From contig CACJOA010000011.1 of NCBI GenBank assembly GCA_902594915.1, positions 1 through 36,002 of the forward strand: a stretch of 36,002 bases of DNA. The letters run 5' to 3'. The stretch is from an uncultured Pelagibacteraceae bacterium. GTDB taxonomy: Bacteria > Pseudomonadota > Alphaproteobacteria > Pelagibacterales > Pelagibacteraceae. Position numbers and translations under genes: made by a program. The notes beneath the pieces were generated by a model. The model was given only the letters and a program-made list of their open reading frames with translations. It was not told the origin of the DNA and did no database searches. Below are positions 28,379-36,002 of this stretch, one piece after another. Each line of letters starts with the position of its first letter. Position 1 is the first letter of the stretch.

Positions 28379-29063
28379 AGCTTTTTCAATAATAGAATTA
28401 TTGGTTGTTATAGCCATAATCGCAATCGTATCAGTATTTGGATATCCTAAAATTGATCAATGGTTAACCGACAGAGAGATGAAAAATGAAGTAAATAGTT
28501 TTGTAACATACTTCGAGGAAAAAAAATCTGAAGTTGAAAATAGAAAATACGGTGTATTAGTAATTGGTCAAACATCCCCTGAACAAGACAAAAGTAGAAA
28601 CTATTATATAACTAATGAAGAATATGCAATTCAAATGAAAGTTCCAGCAGCAGGTAGAACAAACAGAAATGACCCGTCTAAATACGATAACAAGAGTATA
28701 ATGAACTTTTACAAAATGTGTCCAGGCTCTCCTCAAAATAGTCCAGATGCTAATTGGATTACAGATGAAAGTGGAGCGTACCAATGGCCAGATACTGTTT
28801 ATACGTGGCCAAATAAAAAATACTGTGTATCTAGAAATGCGATTTTGTTTCCAGGACAACTTGAATTCAATGTAACCCCAACAGAGAAAGCAAGTTTTGT
28901 TATTTGCTCTAGAAGTAATACAACACATTCTAGTGGAAATAATAGATGCAACTATAGTAATAAAAATGCTTATCGTTATGCTGTTCAGATCGCAAGAAAT
29001 TTAGATCTAAAAATTTTTAAATATAATAAAGATACAGATAAATGGATAGAACAAAAAAGATAG
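28365..29063 (+). CDS. Minor pilin, FimT/GspH-like
   Basis: Prepilin with site NKA^FSIIELLVVIAIIAIVSVFG: alanine at -1, Phe at +1 and Glu at +5. After the alpha-1 helix comes FVTYFEEKKSEVENRKYG, a helix followed by strands as in FimT/GspH pseudopilins, but the globular domain is larger than usual (232 residues in all) and contains four cysteines. As the first of a set of four minor pilins before PilY1, it is expected to sit in the tip-priming complex. It overlaps pilT by 14 bases. Confidence 0.8.
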   Translation: MQNNKAFSIIELLVVIAIIAIVSVFGYPKIDQWLTDREMKNEVNSFVTYFEEKKSEVENRKYGVLVIGQTSPEQDKSRNYYITNEEYAIQMKVPAAGRTNRNDPSKYDNKSIMNFYKMCPGSPQNSPDANWITDESGAYQWPDTVYTWPNKKYCVSRNAILFPGQLEFNVTPTEKASFVICSRSNTTHSSGNNRCNYSNKNAYRYAVQIARNLDLKIFKYNKDTDKWIEQKR

Positions 29064-29506
29064 AAGGAGTAAGTTTAATAGAGTCTTTAGTTTGCTTAGT
29101 TATTATAGGTATAGGTTTTATTGGTGTTAATCAAATGATTAGCTACGCCACAACCTCTATTGATAGGTCTGTGGATGCAAATAAGATTAATTTTTTATCT
29201 GAAACAGCTGTAGAGGACATTATGGGGGATGCAAACAATGCATCGAAATATAGTTTTTCTCAACAATGTACTAAAAATTACAATTCCACAGGATCACTCG
29301 CCGAAAAAGTTAAAGTGAAGTGGGCAAAACATTTTATGCAAGAAAACCAATTAAAAATTAACAATAAATTTAAAAAAATACCTTGTGATCAATTAGACAC
29401 TAAAGAAGCTACAATAAATTCTGGAACGGACGGTACGACAGTAAAATTTAAATTTAAATCGGGCAAAGGAAAAAAACAAAAATTTATAGGGGTCGTAGTC
29501 AAATGA
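29042..29506 (+). CDS. pilV: Minor pilin, PilV-like
   Basis: Prepilin with site KIEG^VSLIESLVCLVIIGIGFIG: Gly at -1, Val at +1 and Glu at +5. The following NQMISYATTSIDRSVDANKI resembles PilV/GspI-type minor pilins. At 154 residues the size fits. It overlaps the previous gene by 22 bases and the next by four (ATGA). The assignment rests on signal type, order (FimT, PilV, PilW, PilX, PilY1) and size. Confidence 0.8.
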   Translation: MDRTKKIEGVSLIESLVCLVIIGIGFIGVNQMISYATTSIDRSVDANKINFLSETAVEDIMGDANNASKYSFSQQCTKNYNSTGSLAEKVKVKWAKHFMQENQLKINNKFKKIPCDQLDTKEATINSGTDGTTVKFKFKSGKGKKQKFIGVVVK

Positions 29507-30234
29507 GAAAAATTAGAGCATTTTCACTTCTTGAAACCCTAATAGCAATGGTGATAGGAGCAATTTCAATTGCAGCAATATCCTACTCTTATATTTACTT
29601 TAATAACAGTTATCAAAAAATTTCAGATAAAGCCAAAATGAGTAAAGCAGGAAGATCATCTTTAGCAACAATTGCTAAAGATCTTAGAAATGCCGGGTAT
29701 AAAAATATGAACTATACAAGATCCGACTGGGACCGTTGGATCGAAAAGAAAGACTCTTTCAATGGAACGCGGGGAGATAGGCTTAGAATATGGTATAATA
29801 CTTCATCACAAGATAGGATTGAAATTAGTTATTATTTAGTAAAAAAAAACAATTCTGAAGAAACTTATTTAGTTAGAGAGATAACTGAGAATCCAGTCGT
29901 TAATCCAATGAAAAGAAATTGTGAAAGATTTGATACACAACAAAATTGCGCCCCTATTACAATAGTTGAAAATGCAACCGATTTTCAAGTTTTCTTTAAT
30001 GACATTAATGGAAATAGGCTAAACAATGTTGATATTTCTTCAACTGAAAATCAATCTAAAGTTCATACTGCTGAAATTTATATTACTGTAAGATCCCCAA
30101 ATGAATTATTAAAAAATCCTATCTCTTTTGATATGTTAAACGGAGGAACTTCAGGTCAATTTACTAAAAGCGACAGATACTTAAGAGAAACTTTTTATAT
30201 TAGTGTATATTTGAGAAATGTTGTTAAATCATAA
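29503..30234 (+). CDS. pilW: Minor pilin, PilW-like
   Basis: Prepilin with site IRA^FSLLETLIAMVIGAISIAA and Glu at +5. The region SKAGRSSLATIAKDLRNAGY is the hallmark of PilW/GspJ-type minor pilins, in which a D-(L/M)-R-x-A-G motif follows the alpha-1 helix. The 243-residue length fits PilW. It overlaps both neighbours (4 and 17 bases), so the minor-pilin genes form one coupled translation unit. Confidence 0.88.
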   Translation: MRKIRAFSLLETLIAMVIGAISIAAISYSYIYFNNSYQKISDKAKMSKAGRSSLATIAKDLRNAGYKNMNYTRSDWDRWIEKKDSFNGTRGDRLRIWYNTSSQDRIEISYYLVKKNNSEETYLVREITENPVVNPMKRNCERFDTQQNCAPITIVENATDFQVFFNDINGNRLNNVDISSTENQSKVHTAEIYITVRSPNELLKNPISFDMLNGGTSGQFTKSDRYLRETFYISVYLRNVVKS

Positions 30235-30832
30235 AAAGATAAAAAATGAAAAAGGTTTTGCTATTGCTCTAGCTTTACTTATGTTAGTTGCTATGTCTTT
30301 GATGGGAGCTACTCTTATGATTATAGCTGCTGGAGATCATAAACAGAATGGAAACCTTAATGTGAAACAACAAACATTCTATGCTGCAGAAACAGGTATA
30401 ACTGAGGCAAAAAAATGGTTGAGTACTCAATCAACCTTAACACTTGGAAGTGACCCAAATAGTCAATTATCTTTTTGTAAAACATCTTTATTTGGAGAAC
30501 TTTCTAATCCTAAAGCTATAAAAGATTATATTGGAAAAAAAGATATGAGTGAACTTATAACCGGAGAGAATAACTTGACTGATTACAGTTATGAATATTT
30601 TATTACTTATACACCAGATGCTGGGGGAAATACTCAAACTCCTATTACTCAAACTGTTTCAGGCGCTACAGGAGGTGATATTTCTCAAGGAACTAATTAT
30701 AAGAATACAGGCACATCAACAGCTACGTATTACAATATTTATTCATGCGGCTGTAATGCAAATAAAAACTCATGTAATTTAAATGATGATATAGTAACAG
30801 CTTTACAAACTACAGTTACACTTGTGAATTAA
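30218..30832 (+). CDS. pilX: Minor pilin, PilX-like
   Basis: Site EKG^FAIALALLMLVAMSLMGATLM. There is no Glu at +5, as is usual for the PilX/GspK type that caps the fibre. The downstream pattern KQQTFYAAETGITEAKKWL is the PilX signature (Q-x-x-x-AAE-x-G-x-x-x-A). At 204 residues it fits. A cysteine-containing C-terminus (YSCGCNANKNSCNLNDD) may form disulfides. Its stop shares one base with the next gene's ATG (TAATG). Confidence 0.88.
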   Translation: MLLNHKKIKNEKGFAIALALLMLVAMSLMGATLMIIAAGDHKQNGNLNVKQQTFYAAETGITEAKKWLSTQSTLTLGSDPNSQLSFCKTSLFGELSNPKAIKDYIGKKDMSELITGENNLTDYSYEYFITYTPDAGGNTQTPITQTVSGATGGDISQGTNYKNTGTSTATYYNIYSCGCNANKNSCNLNDDIVTALQTTVTLVN

Positions 30833-31350
30833 TGAAAAAAATAATTTTAACAATTTTTGTCTTTTTTTTAAGCTCTAAGATAGCTAATGCTTGTGACATT
30901 ACTTTTGTAAATTTTGGAGATAAAAGTGATAAACTAATAGAAAACCAAGATGCATTACCTTTTGAAGATCAATTTAATGGTCAAAAAATACTTGTTCCCA
31001 CCTTATTTATTTGTCCAGAAAACGAAAAGCTTAAAGACACTATGGTGGAATACTTATTTGTCGAAAATAAGCTTGTATTAATAACTTTAATGAGAACTTT
31101 TATGAACGATAATGCTCTTATGGATTTTGCAATGAATAAATACGGTAAATTCAAATTACCTATTGGAAAAGATAAAAAAGATTGGCGAGGAAGTCATACT
31201 TGGGAAGTGGGAAACAATATAATTTTATATGTTCATGCAGATACTGAGGAAGGACCTGCAGAAATATTAGAAATAAGCAGTAAATTATATGCTCAACAAC
31301 TCTATAATTACAATGATAAGGTTTCAGAATGGCTAGACTCTCAAGAGTAA
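30832..31350 (+). CDS. Unknown exported protein between PilX and PilY1
   Basis: A 172-residue protein with a good signal peptide, MKKIILTIFVFFLSSKIANA, so probably periplasmic or secreted. The mature part has a cysteine at its second residue (CDITF) and another in LFICPENEKL, which could pair. The rest is mixed alpha/beta with KDWRGSHTWEVGNNIILYVHAD. I do not recognise the family. It is tightly coupled to pilX (one-base overlap) and pilY1 (22-base overlap), so it is made with the tip complex. It might be a chaperone or partner of PilY1, but nothing in the sequence proves this. Confidence 0.7.
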   Translation: MKKIILTIFVFFLSSKIANACDITFVNFGDKSDKLIENQDALPFEDQFNGQKILVPTLFICPENEKLKDTMVEYLFVENKLVLITLMRTFMNDNALMDFAMNKYGKFKLPIGKDKKDWRGSHTWEVGNNIILYVHADTEEGPAEILEISSKLYAQQLYNYNDKVSEWLDSQE

Positions 31351-34300
31351 TACTGATTATCATTTTTGCGTTAATAAATACAAAGTTGTATGCAAAAAAC
31401 CCTCCACCAGGAACTGGTACATCAGACATACCAGCAAATATATTAATAATGTTAGATAACTCAGGAAGTATGAGATCGCAGCTTCCGCAGAAAACAGGTC
31501 TTCTTTATCCAGTAGATGTTCAGACTGATAGTTCAGGAAATATTTTTGTTTTAGAATATGCTTATGACAGAATGAAAGTTTTTGATAGTTCAGGAGACTA
31601 TGTAAGAGGATTTGGTAGTAGAGGTTCAAGTTGTAAACAATGGAGAAATGCTAGACAGTTTGTAATTTATAACGATCAAATTTATATTGCTGACTATGGC
31701 AATCGTAGAGTTACTGTTCTTGATCTAAATGGAAATTGTGTAAGACAAAGTGCAACTGTTTTTGCTCGACCGTCAGGTATAGCTGTTAATAATGATTATG
31801 TTTTTGTGAGTAACAGAGGCACAAGCATAGAAAGATTTACTAGAAGTGGTTTAAATCAAGCTGGTTATCAATATTTTAGTAGTAGTGAAGTTAATTGGGC
31901 TTTTGGTTTATCTATGAACAATGCTGGAAATAAACTGATTGCTGCAAATTGGAGTGGTAGAAGATTTTCTGAATTTAATGTATCAGGTAGCTCGCTAAAT
32001 TTCTCAAGAAGTTTATATAGAGGTCCAGTAACATTTGATGCAGATTATGATAGTAGTGGAAATATTTTTGGGTCAGAATCTAACAGACTGAGAAAATACA
32101 ACTCTAGTTTATCATATCAAAATCAAATTGCTGCAAACTATAGTATGCCACTCGGGGTTCATCTTGACAGTAGTGACAATATTTATGTAGCAGACCACAG
32201 AAAGAACCGACTTGTAGTATATAACAGTGCAGGTACTGTTCAATTTCAAGTGGGAGGTGGAAGAGCTAAAACACGTTTGAGAGCAGCAAGAGACGTTATA
32301 AAGAAAATTGTCTCAAACACAGATCTTACTTCTGGAGCTAATTTTGGTTTGATGGAATGGGGATCAAATAATAATTCAAGAACAAAGATTTTAGTTCCAA
32401 TAAGTGATAATGGTGCCAGACAAATTTTTAGACAAGTTAATAGAATAAGAGCCATAGGTGGAACAAGACCTGTATTTGCAATTGATAAAGCAAATAAATA
32501 TTATAAAGGGCAAACAGGTTTTGGAGCTGTGCCTAATTATGGTGAGACATGTGCTCAAAACTATATAATTTTTATTAGTGATGGCCAATGGTCTAATCAC
32601 AGTACTTTCATGAGTAGATTATCAAACATGAAAAACCAAGATCAAGGAAAATTAATTAAAACTTTTGTTGTTGGTTTTGCTGTTGGAGGAAATACAAGCA
32701 ATTACACAACTGCAGCTACAGCAGGAGGAACTGGTAGCCCTTTATTTGCAGAAAATGAGTCTGAGCTTTTAACAACTTTAACTGATGCAATTAAACAAGC
32801 TATTTCTGGAAGATTAACATTTACTACACCTGCAGTTATGTCCGACGTGCAAAGAGGTGACTTTGTTTATCAAGCGACATTTGAATATGCTAGCAACAAA
32901 CAATGGGAAGGAACTATAAAAAAATATCAATTGCAAAGTAATGGCGAGTTCGGAAATATGCAATGGGATGCTGCAGCTACACTTAACGCTAGGACAAGCG
33001 ATAGGAGAATTTGGTCGTCGGGAATCTCAGGAAGCACAAGCCTGAATAATTTTACTACAACTAATAGAGATGAAATAAGAGGTTTAATATACCCACAAAG
33101 TACTCCAACTGATACTGCTATTGATAACTTAATTAATTTTATTAGAGGAACAGACACCTATGATCAGGATAGTGATGGCAGTACAACTGATGATATTCAT
33201 AAAGTAGCCGACATTTACCATTCAAATTTGATTGTTGTTGGTGCACCTGAGGCCTCAACAGCAACTTCTGTAGTTTCAAATTTTAATAAGACTGATGCAT
33301 ATTATAGAATTCAAAATAGTTATGAAAATTTTAAAACTTCAATGGACTGCGGGGTGAGTTGCCAACACAGAGAAGAGGTAGTAATTGCAGGTGCAAATAA
33401 TGGTATTTTACATGTTTTTAAAACAGATAATAATTCTGGGGGAGAGGAACTTTGGGGATTTATTCCTCCTGCAATAATGGAAAACTTATCAAGAATTCCA
33501 TCGAATAAAGCGAATGCAACAAATCCAATTTACGGAATAGACGGATCACCTGTAGTTAAAGATATTTACTTTGATGATACTCCAAGTGATAATGTTTCAA
33601 ATCCAAGATGGCGAACAGTCTTAATAAGTGGATTAGGTGCTGGAGGAAATGGTTTTTTTGCCCTGGATATTACAAATTTAGAAAAGCCTAAACAACTTTT
33701 TTCAATTTTAAATGACCCAACAAATAAAATTATAACCCACTGGGATAGCGATGGTGGATCAAATATTTTTAGTTATGTTAATGGAACAATTAATGCTGAA
33801 TTGGACTACCGGAAATTAGGTGAAACATGGTCTACTCCGAGAATAATTAGAATAAAGTTAGATAGCACGAATGATGGTCAAGTTAACCCAACAGATAGAT
33901 GGGTTGCAGTTTTTGGAGGTGGTTACAACCAATCAGTTAATCCAGATATTGGTTCAGCGGTATTTGTAGTAGATTTAGAAAATGAGGGAAAATTGTTAAA
34001 AGTGATAGATATTGAGGATAAAAAGGAGTCGTCATATGCTTGGACAGGCTCTTTGTTCAAAAGGACTTCAGCATTGATAAAAGATCCAACTACGAATGAA
34101 GAAAATAGAGTATTTGCTGTATCCGCACAAGATAGTTCATCTAATTTTGGTACAAATCCTGGATGGAACCCCAACGTTTGTTACGACCCAAACACTAATC
34201 AAAGTATAACTGCAGAATTCAATCCTGTTGTATCTCATAACATTGAATTTAAGACTGTAGGTAACTTAGAATGTGTAGATTATGTAGAACTTGATGAGTC

Positions 34301-35192
34301 TTGGCCAAATACCCGTGAAGGGGGGCCACCTAAGCCTGATAGAGGTGATGTTACCTTTAGAAGATTAGGTAATGACGTTGTAAATGGATTACCTGCTGAC
34401 TTAACTGTTATTACTGCAGATGGTACGGGTAAAGCAAATTATAATGGAGCAATGATTTATGCAAATGACCTTGAGGGAAAAATTACAAAAATTGATTTAA
34501 CTGGGGATTACACCATGGACTTAGATTCGACCAGTCCTACTTACTTAACTATAAAAGAAAACATTGATAAGACAATATTATTTGATGCTGAAACGACTTC
34601 TGATAATGGTAGATATATTTTCACTAAATCAACTGTAACAATTAATAATGATAATAATTTATGGTTATATTTTGGTACTGGCAATACTCAAAAGTTACGT
34701 GAAGAATCTGCTCAAATACAAAATAGACTTTTTGGAATAAAAGATACAGATTTTCCAAATTTTGTAAATGTTTCATCTGTTGGCAACGTTTCTAAGTGTA
34801 CAAAATCAGAGTGTCCAGTTCCTGCAAACAAACTTGGTTGGTATGTTGAATTACAAAACAAACAAAAGCTTACAGCTGAACCAACTGTGAATAAAGATCG
34901 CGTCTTTTTTCCAATATATGAGCCATTTAGAGGAAGTGCATGTACAACAGGTAAAGCTTTGTTAACAGCACACGACACATTATGCGGTAAATCTCTTTTA
35001 AATATTGAACTTGGATCTGGAGTGTTGTCAAAAGTTGTTGTTCAAGGTGATAATATATACGTCGGTATAGCAGGTAGAGCTAAAGATAAAATTGATGGTT
35101 TCACCTCAACTGATAATTTGATAACAGGAAAAACTGGATCAACTAGCACTGGAGGCGCGGTCCAAACTCAATATTGGAAAGAGATTGATTAA
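31329..35192 (+). CDS. pilY1: Giant PilY1-like pilus tip protein, vWA domain split by an NHL propeller
   Basis: A 1287-residue exported protein with signal peptide MARLSRVILIIIFALINTKLYA. A von Willebrand A domain begins at about residue 36: its metal site is Asp43/Ser45/Ser47 (DNSGS), Thr379 (GGTR) and Asp418 (ISDG). Between Ser47 and the next vWA helix (KTRLRAARDVIKKIV, about 314) lies an insert of about 255 residues with six NHL-type blades (for example VQTDSSGNIFVLEYAYDR and VHLDSSDNIYVADHRKNR). The C-terminal half is the usual PilY1 propeller, with an EF-hand-like calcium loop DQDSDGSTTDD at 612-622 and ISGLGAGGNGFFALDIT. It would sit at the pilus tip, with the vWA domain and propeller acting as an adhesin. 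It is the last gene of the + arm and ends 15 bases from pilD, tail to tail. Confidence 0.93.
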   Translation: MARLSRVILIIIFALINTKLYAKNPPPGTGTSDIPANILIMLDNSGSMRSQLPQKTGLLYPVDVQTDSSGNIFVLEYAYDRMKVFDSSGDYVRGFGSRGSSCKQWRNARQFVIYNDQIYIADYGNRRVTVLDLNGNCVRQSATVFARPSGIAVNNDYVFVSNRGTSIERFTRSGLNQAGYQYFSSSEVNWAFGLSMNNAGNKLIAANWSGRRFSEFNVSGSSLNFSRSLYRGPVTFDADYDSSGNIFGSESNRLRKYNSSLSYQNQIAANYSMPLGVHLDSSDNIYVADHRKNRLVVYNSAGTVQFQVGGGRAKTRLRAARDVIKKIVSNTDLTSGANFGLMEWGSNNNSRTKILVPISDNGARQIFRQVNRIRAIGGTRPVFAIDKANKYYKGQTGFGAVPNYGETCAQNYIIFISDGQWSNHSTFMSRLSNMKNQDQGKLIKTFVVGFAVGGNTSNYTTAATAGGTGSPLFAENESELLTTLTDAIKQAISGRLTFTTPAVMSDVQRGDFVYQATFEYASNKQWEGTIKKYQLQSNGEFGNMQWDAAATLNARTSDRRIWSSGISGSTSLNNFTTTNRDEIRGLIYPQSTPTDTAIDNLINFIRGTDTYDQDSDGSTTDDIHKVADIYHSNLIVVGAPEASTATSVVSNFNKTDAYYRIQNSYENFKTSMDCGVSCQHREEVVIAGANNGILHVFKTDNNSGGEELWGFIPPAIMENLSRIPSNKANATNPIYGIDGSPVVKDIYFDDTPSDNVSNPRWRTVLISGLGAGGNGFFALDITNLEKPKQLFSILNDPTNKIITHWDSDGGSNIFSYVNGTINAELDYRKLGETWSTPRIIRIKLDSTNDGQVNPTDRWVAVFGGGYNQSVNPDIGSAVFVVDLENEGKLLKVIDIEDKKESSYAWTGSLFKRTSALIKDPTTNEENRVFAVSAQDSSSNFGTNPGWNPNVCYDPNTNQSITAEFNPVVSHNIEFKTVGNLECVDYVELDESWPNTREGGPPKPDRGDVTFRRLGNDVVNGLPADLTVITADGTGKANYNGAMIYANDLEGKITKIDLTGDYTMDLDSTSPTYLTIKENIDKTILFDAETTSDNGRYIFTKSTVTINNDNNLWLYFGTGNTQKLREESAQIQNRLFGIKDTDFPNFVNVSSVGNVSKCTKSECPVPANKLGWYVELQNKQKLTAEPTVNKDRVFFPIYEPFRGSACTTGKALLTAHDTLCGKSLLNIELGSGVLSKVVVQGDNIYVGIAGRAKDKIDGFTSTDNLITGKTGSTSTGGAVQTQYWKEID

Positions 35193-35207
35193 TTAAATTT
35201 TGCCTAA

Positions 35208-35957
35208 TTAAAAATTATAAAAGTAAATAATCGAAGCTAAAATAAGAAAAGGCCCAAAGGGTATTGCTGTTTTAAGAGAGCTTTTTCCGCTTATTAAATT
35301 CGGGACAGAAAAAATCAAACCTAAGATGGCAGCAATAAATAAAATTATAAAAATAGATTGAATGCCTAATATAAAGCCCATAGCAGATAAAAGTTTAGCA
35401 TCTCCAAGACCCATCGCTTCAACTTTCTTAATTTTTTTATACAAAAATATTAATAACCAAATTATAAGATAACCTAAGACACCACCTAAAAATGACTGGA
35501 ATATATCTTGGTTTAAATTTAAAGATGTTTCAGGAAAAAAATTTTTTAATATTCCTAAAGATATCAAGATAAAATTCAAACAGTCAGGAATAATAAAATG
35601 CTTTAAATCAATAAAAAAAATAATTACTAGTATGTAAAAGATTAAACTTAAAAGGATTATATCCAAATAATTAAATACATAGACAAATGCAAAGCATAAA
35701 AATGATGCTGAAATTAATTCCACTACAAAATATCGGGGCGAGATAGATTTTTTACAAAATCGACATTTAAACTTTAAAATAATAAATGAGATTAAAGGTA
35801 TATTATCAAACCAATTGATTTTTTTTTTACATTTTGGGCAAGAAGATCTAGTATAAATAATATCAAGATTTTTGGGTAAACGATAAATACATACATTTAA
35901 GAAACTACCTATCACAGCTCCAATTAAAAAAATTAAAAAAAGGTTATCTATAAACAA
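35208..35957 (-). CDS. pilD: Prepilin peptidase PilD
   Basis: An inner-membrane aspartyl protease that cleaves prepilins at the Gly/Ala^Phe site and methylates the new N-terminus. It carries the zinc cysteines Cys40/Cys43 and Cys65/Cys68, the catalytic aspartates Asp117 (FFIDLKH) and Asp186 (GLGDAKL), and about eight membrane segments. Length of 249 residues is at the short end. The start is a TTG; an in-frame stop lies three codons upstream and no ATG precedes the conserved N-terminus, so the TTG is the best start. This enzyme would process all the pilins and minor pilins in this locus. Confidence 0.95.
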   Translation of the reverse strand: MFIDNLFLIFLIGAVIGSFLNVCIYRLPKNLDIIYTRSSCPKCKKKINWFDNIPLISFIILKFKCRFCKKSISPRYFVVELISASFLCFAFVYVFNYLDIILLSLIFYILVIIFFIDLKHFIIPDCLNFILISLGILKNFFPETSLNLNQDIFQSFLGGVLGYLIIWLLIFLYKKIKKVEAMGLGDAKLLSAMGFILGIQSIFIILFIAAILGLIFSVPNLISGKSSLKTAIPFGPFLILASIIYFYNF

Positions 35958-35958
35958 A

Positions 35959-36002
35959 TTAAATTTTTATCTTAGCAGTTAAATCTAGAACATACTCAAT
36001 TA
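35959..36002 (-). CDS. Possible end of an upstream gene, cut by the window edge
   Basis: Reading right to left, a frame stays open from the edge to a TAA at 35959-35961, coding IEYVLDLTAKIKI and then stop. It ends one base before the pilD TTG start, a spacing typical of coupled genes. Thirteen residues are too few to identify a product, and open frames of this length occur by chance. Confidence 0.3.
   Translation of the reverse strand, partial: IEYVLDLTAKIKI

Noticed and set aside
35193-35207. Terminator between pilY1 and pilD
   Set aside because: The 15 bp gap is A/T-rich with only a vague inverted repeat and no G-C stem.

Overview
The window is a very AT-rich, tightly packed piece of a bacterial chromosome. 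Most adjacent genes overlap or lie a few bases apart, and only one non-coding stretch exceeds 300 bp. Base composition, packing and gene order (proB-proA-nadD-rsfS-ctpA-rppH facing a separate five-gene F1 operon atpHAGDC, with priA just upstream of atpH) fit a streamlined marine alphaproteobacterium of the SAR11/Pelagibacterales type. This is inferred from gene order and style; no marker-gene comparison was made. No rRNA, tRNA, CRISPR array, insertion sequence or prophage was seen.

Region 1 (1-11460) is housekeeping. A + strand operon covers proline synthesis (proB, cut by the window edge, and proA), NAD synthesis (nadD), ribosome silencing (rsfS), a C-terminal processing protease (ctpA) and a Nudix RNA pyrophosphohydrolase (rppH). 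It meets the - strand F1 ATP synthase operon tail to tail with an 8 bp overlap. The replication restart helicase gene priA lies upstream of atpH on the same strand.

Region 2 (11500-17025, - strand) encodes surface and envelope proteins: a repeat-rich autotransporter, a second autotransporter whose passenger is a beta-propeller, and a trypsin-like serine protease with an unusual cysteine-rich tail.

Region 3 (17040-35960) is a nearly complete type IV pilus locus arranged as two divergent arms. The - arm holds a PilM-PilN fusion, PilO, PilP, PilQ, PilB, PilC, three type IV pilins and an AsmA-like membrane protein. The + arm holds PilT, four minor pilins (FimT/GspH-, PilV-, PilW- and PilX-like), an unknown exported protein and a giant PilY1-like tip protein. 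PilD closes the locus on the - strand. Together these supply pilin processing (PilD), extension (PilB) and retraction (PilT) motors, the platform (PilC), the alignment complex (PilMNOP), the secretin (PilQ), and the fibre with its tip (pilins, PilY1).

The most interesting part is the 371 bp gap between the arms (26997-27367) and the gene beside it. The gap carries eight exact copies and one near copy of the heptamer TGTGTTA. Six same-strand copies start at intervals of 42, 51, 32, 21 and 20 bp, close to whole turns of B-DNA. Other copies sit in or beside a convincing sigma70 promoter for each arm. The first gene of the - arm is a PilM-PilN fusion that begins with about 70 residues resembling the DNA-binding head of a tyrosine integrase. 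My hypothesis is that a pilus assembly protein doubles as a membrane-tethered regulator binding this array, so that pilus assembly is coupled to transcription of the pilus locus. The PilY1-like protein is also notable: a six-bladed NHL-type propeller is inserted inside its von Willebrand A domain.
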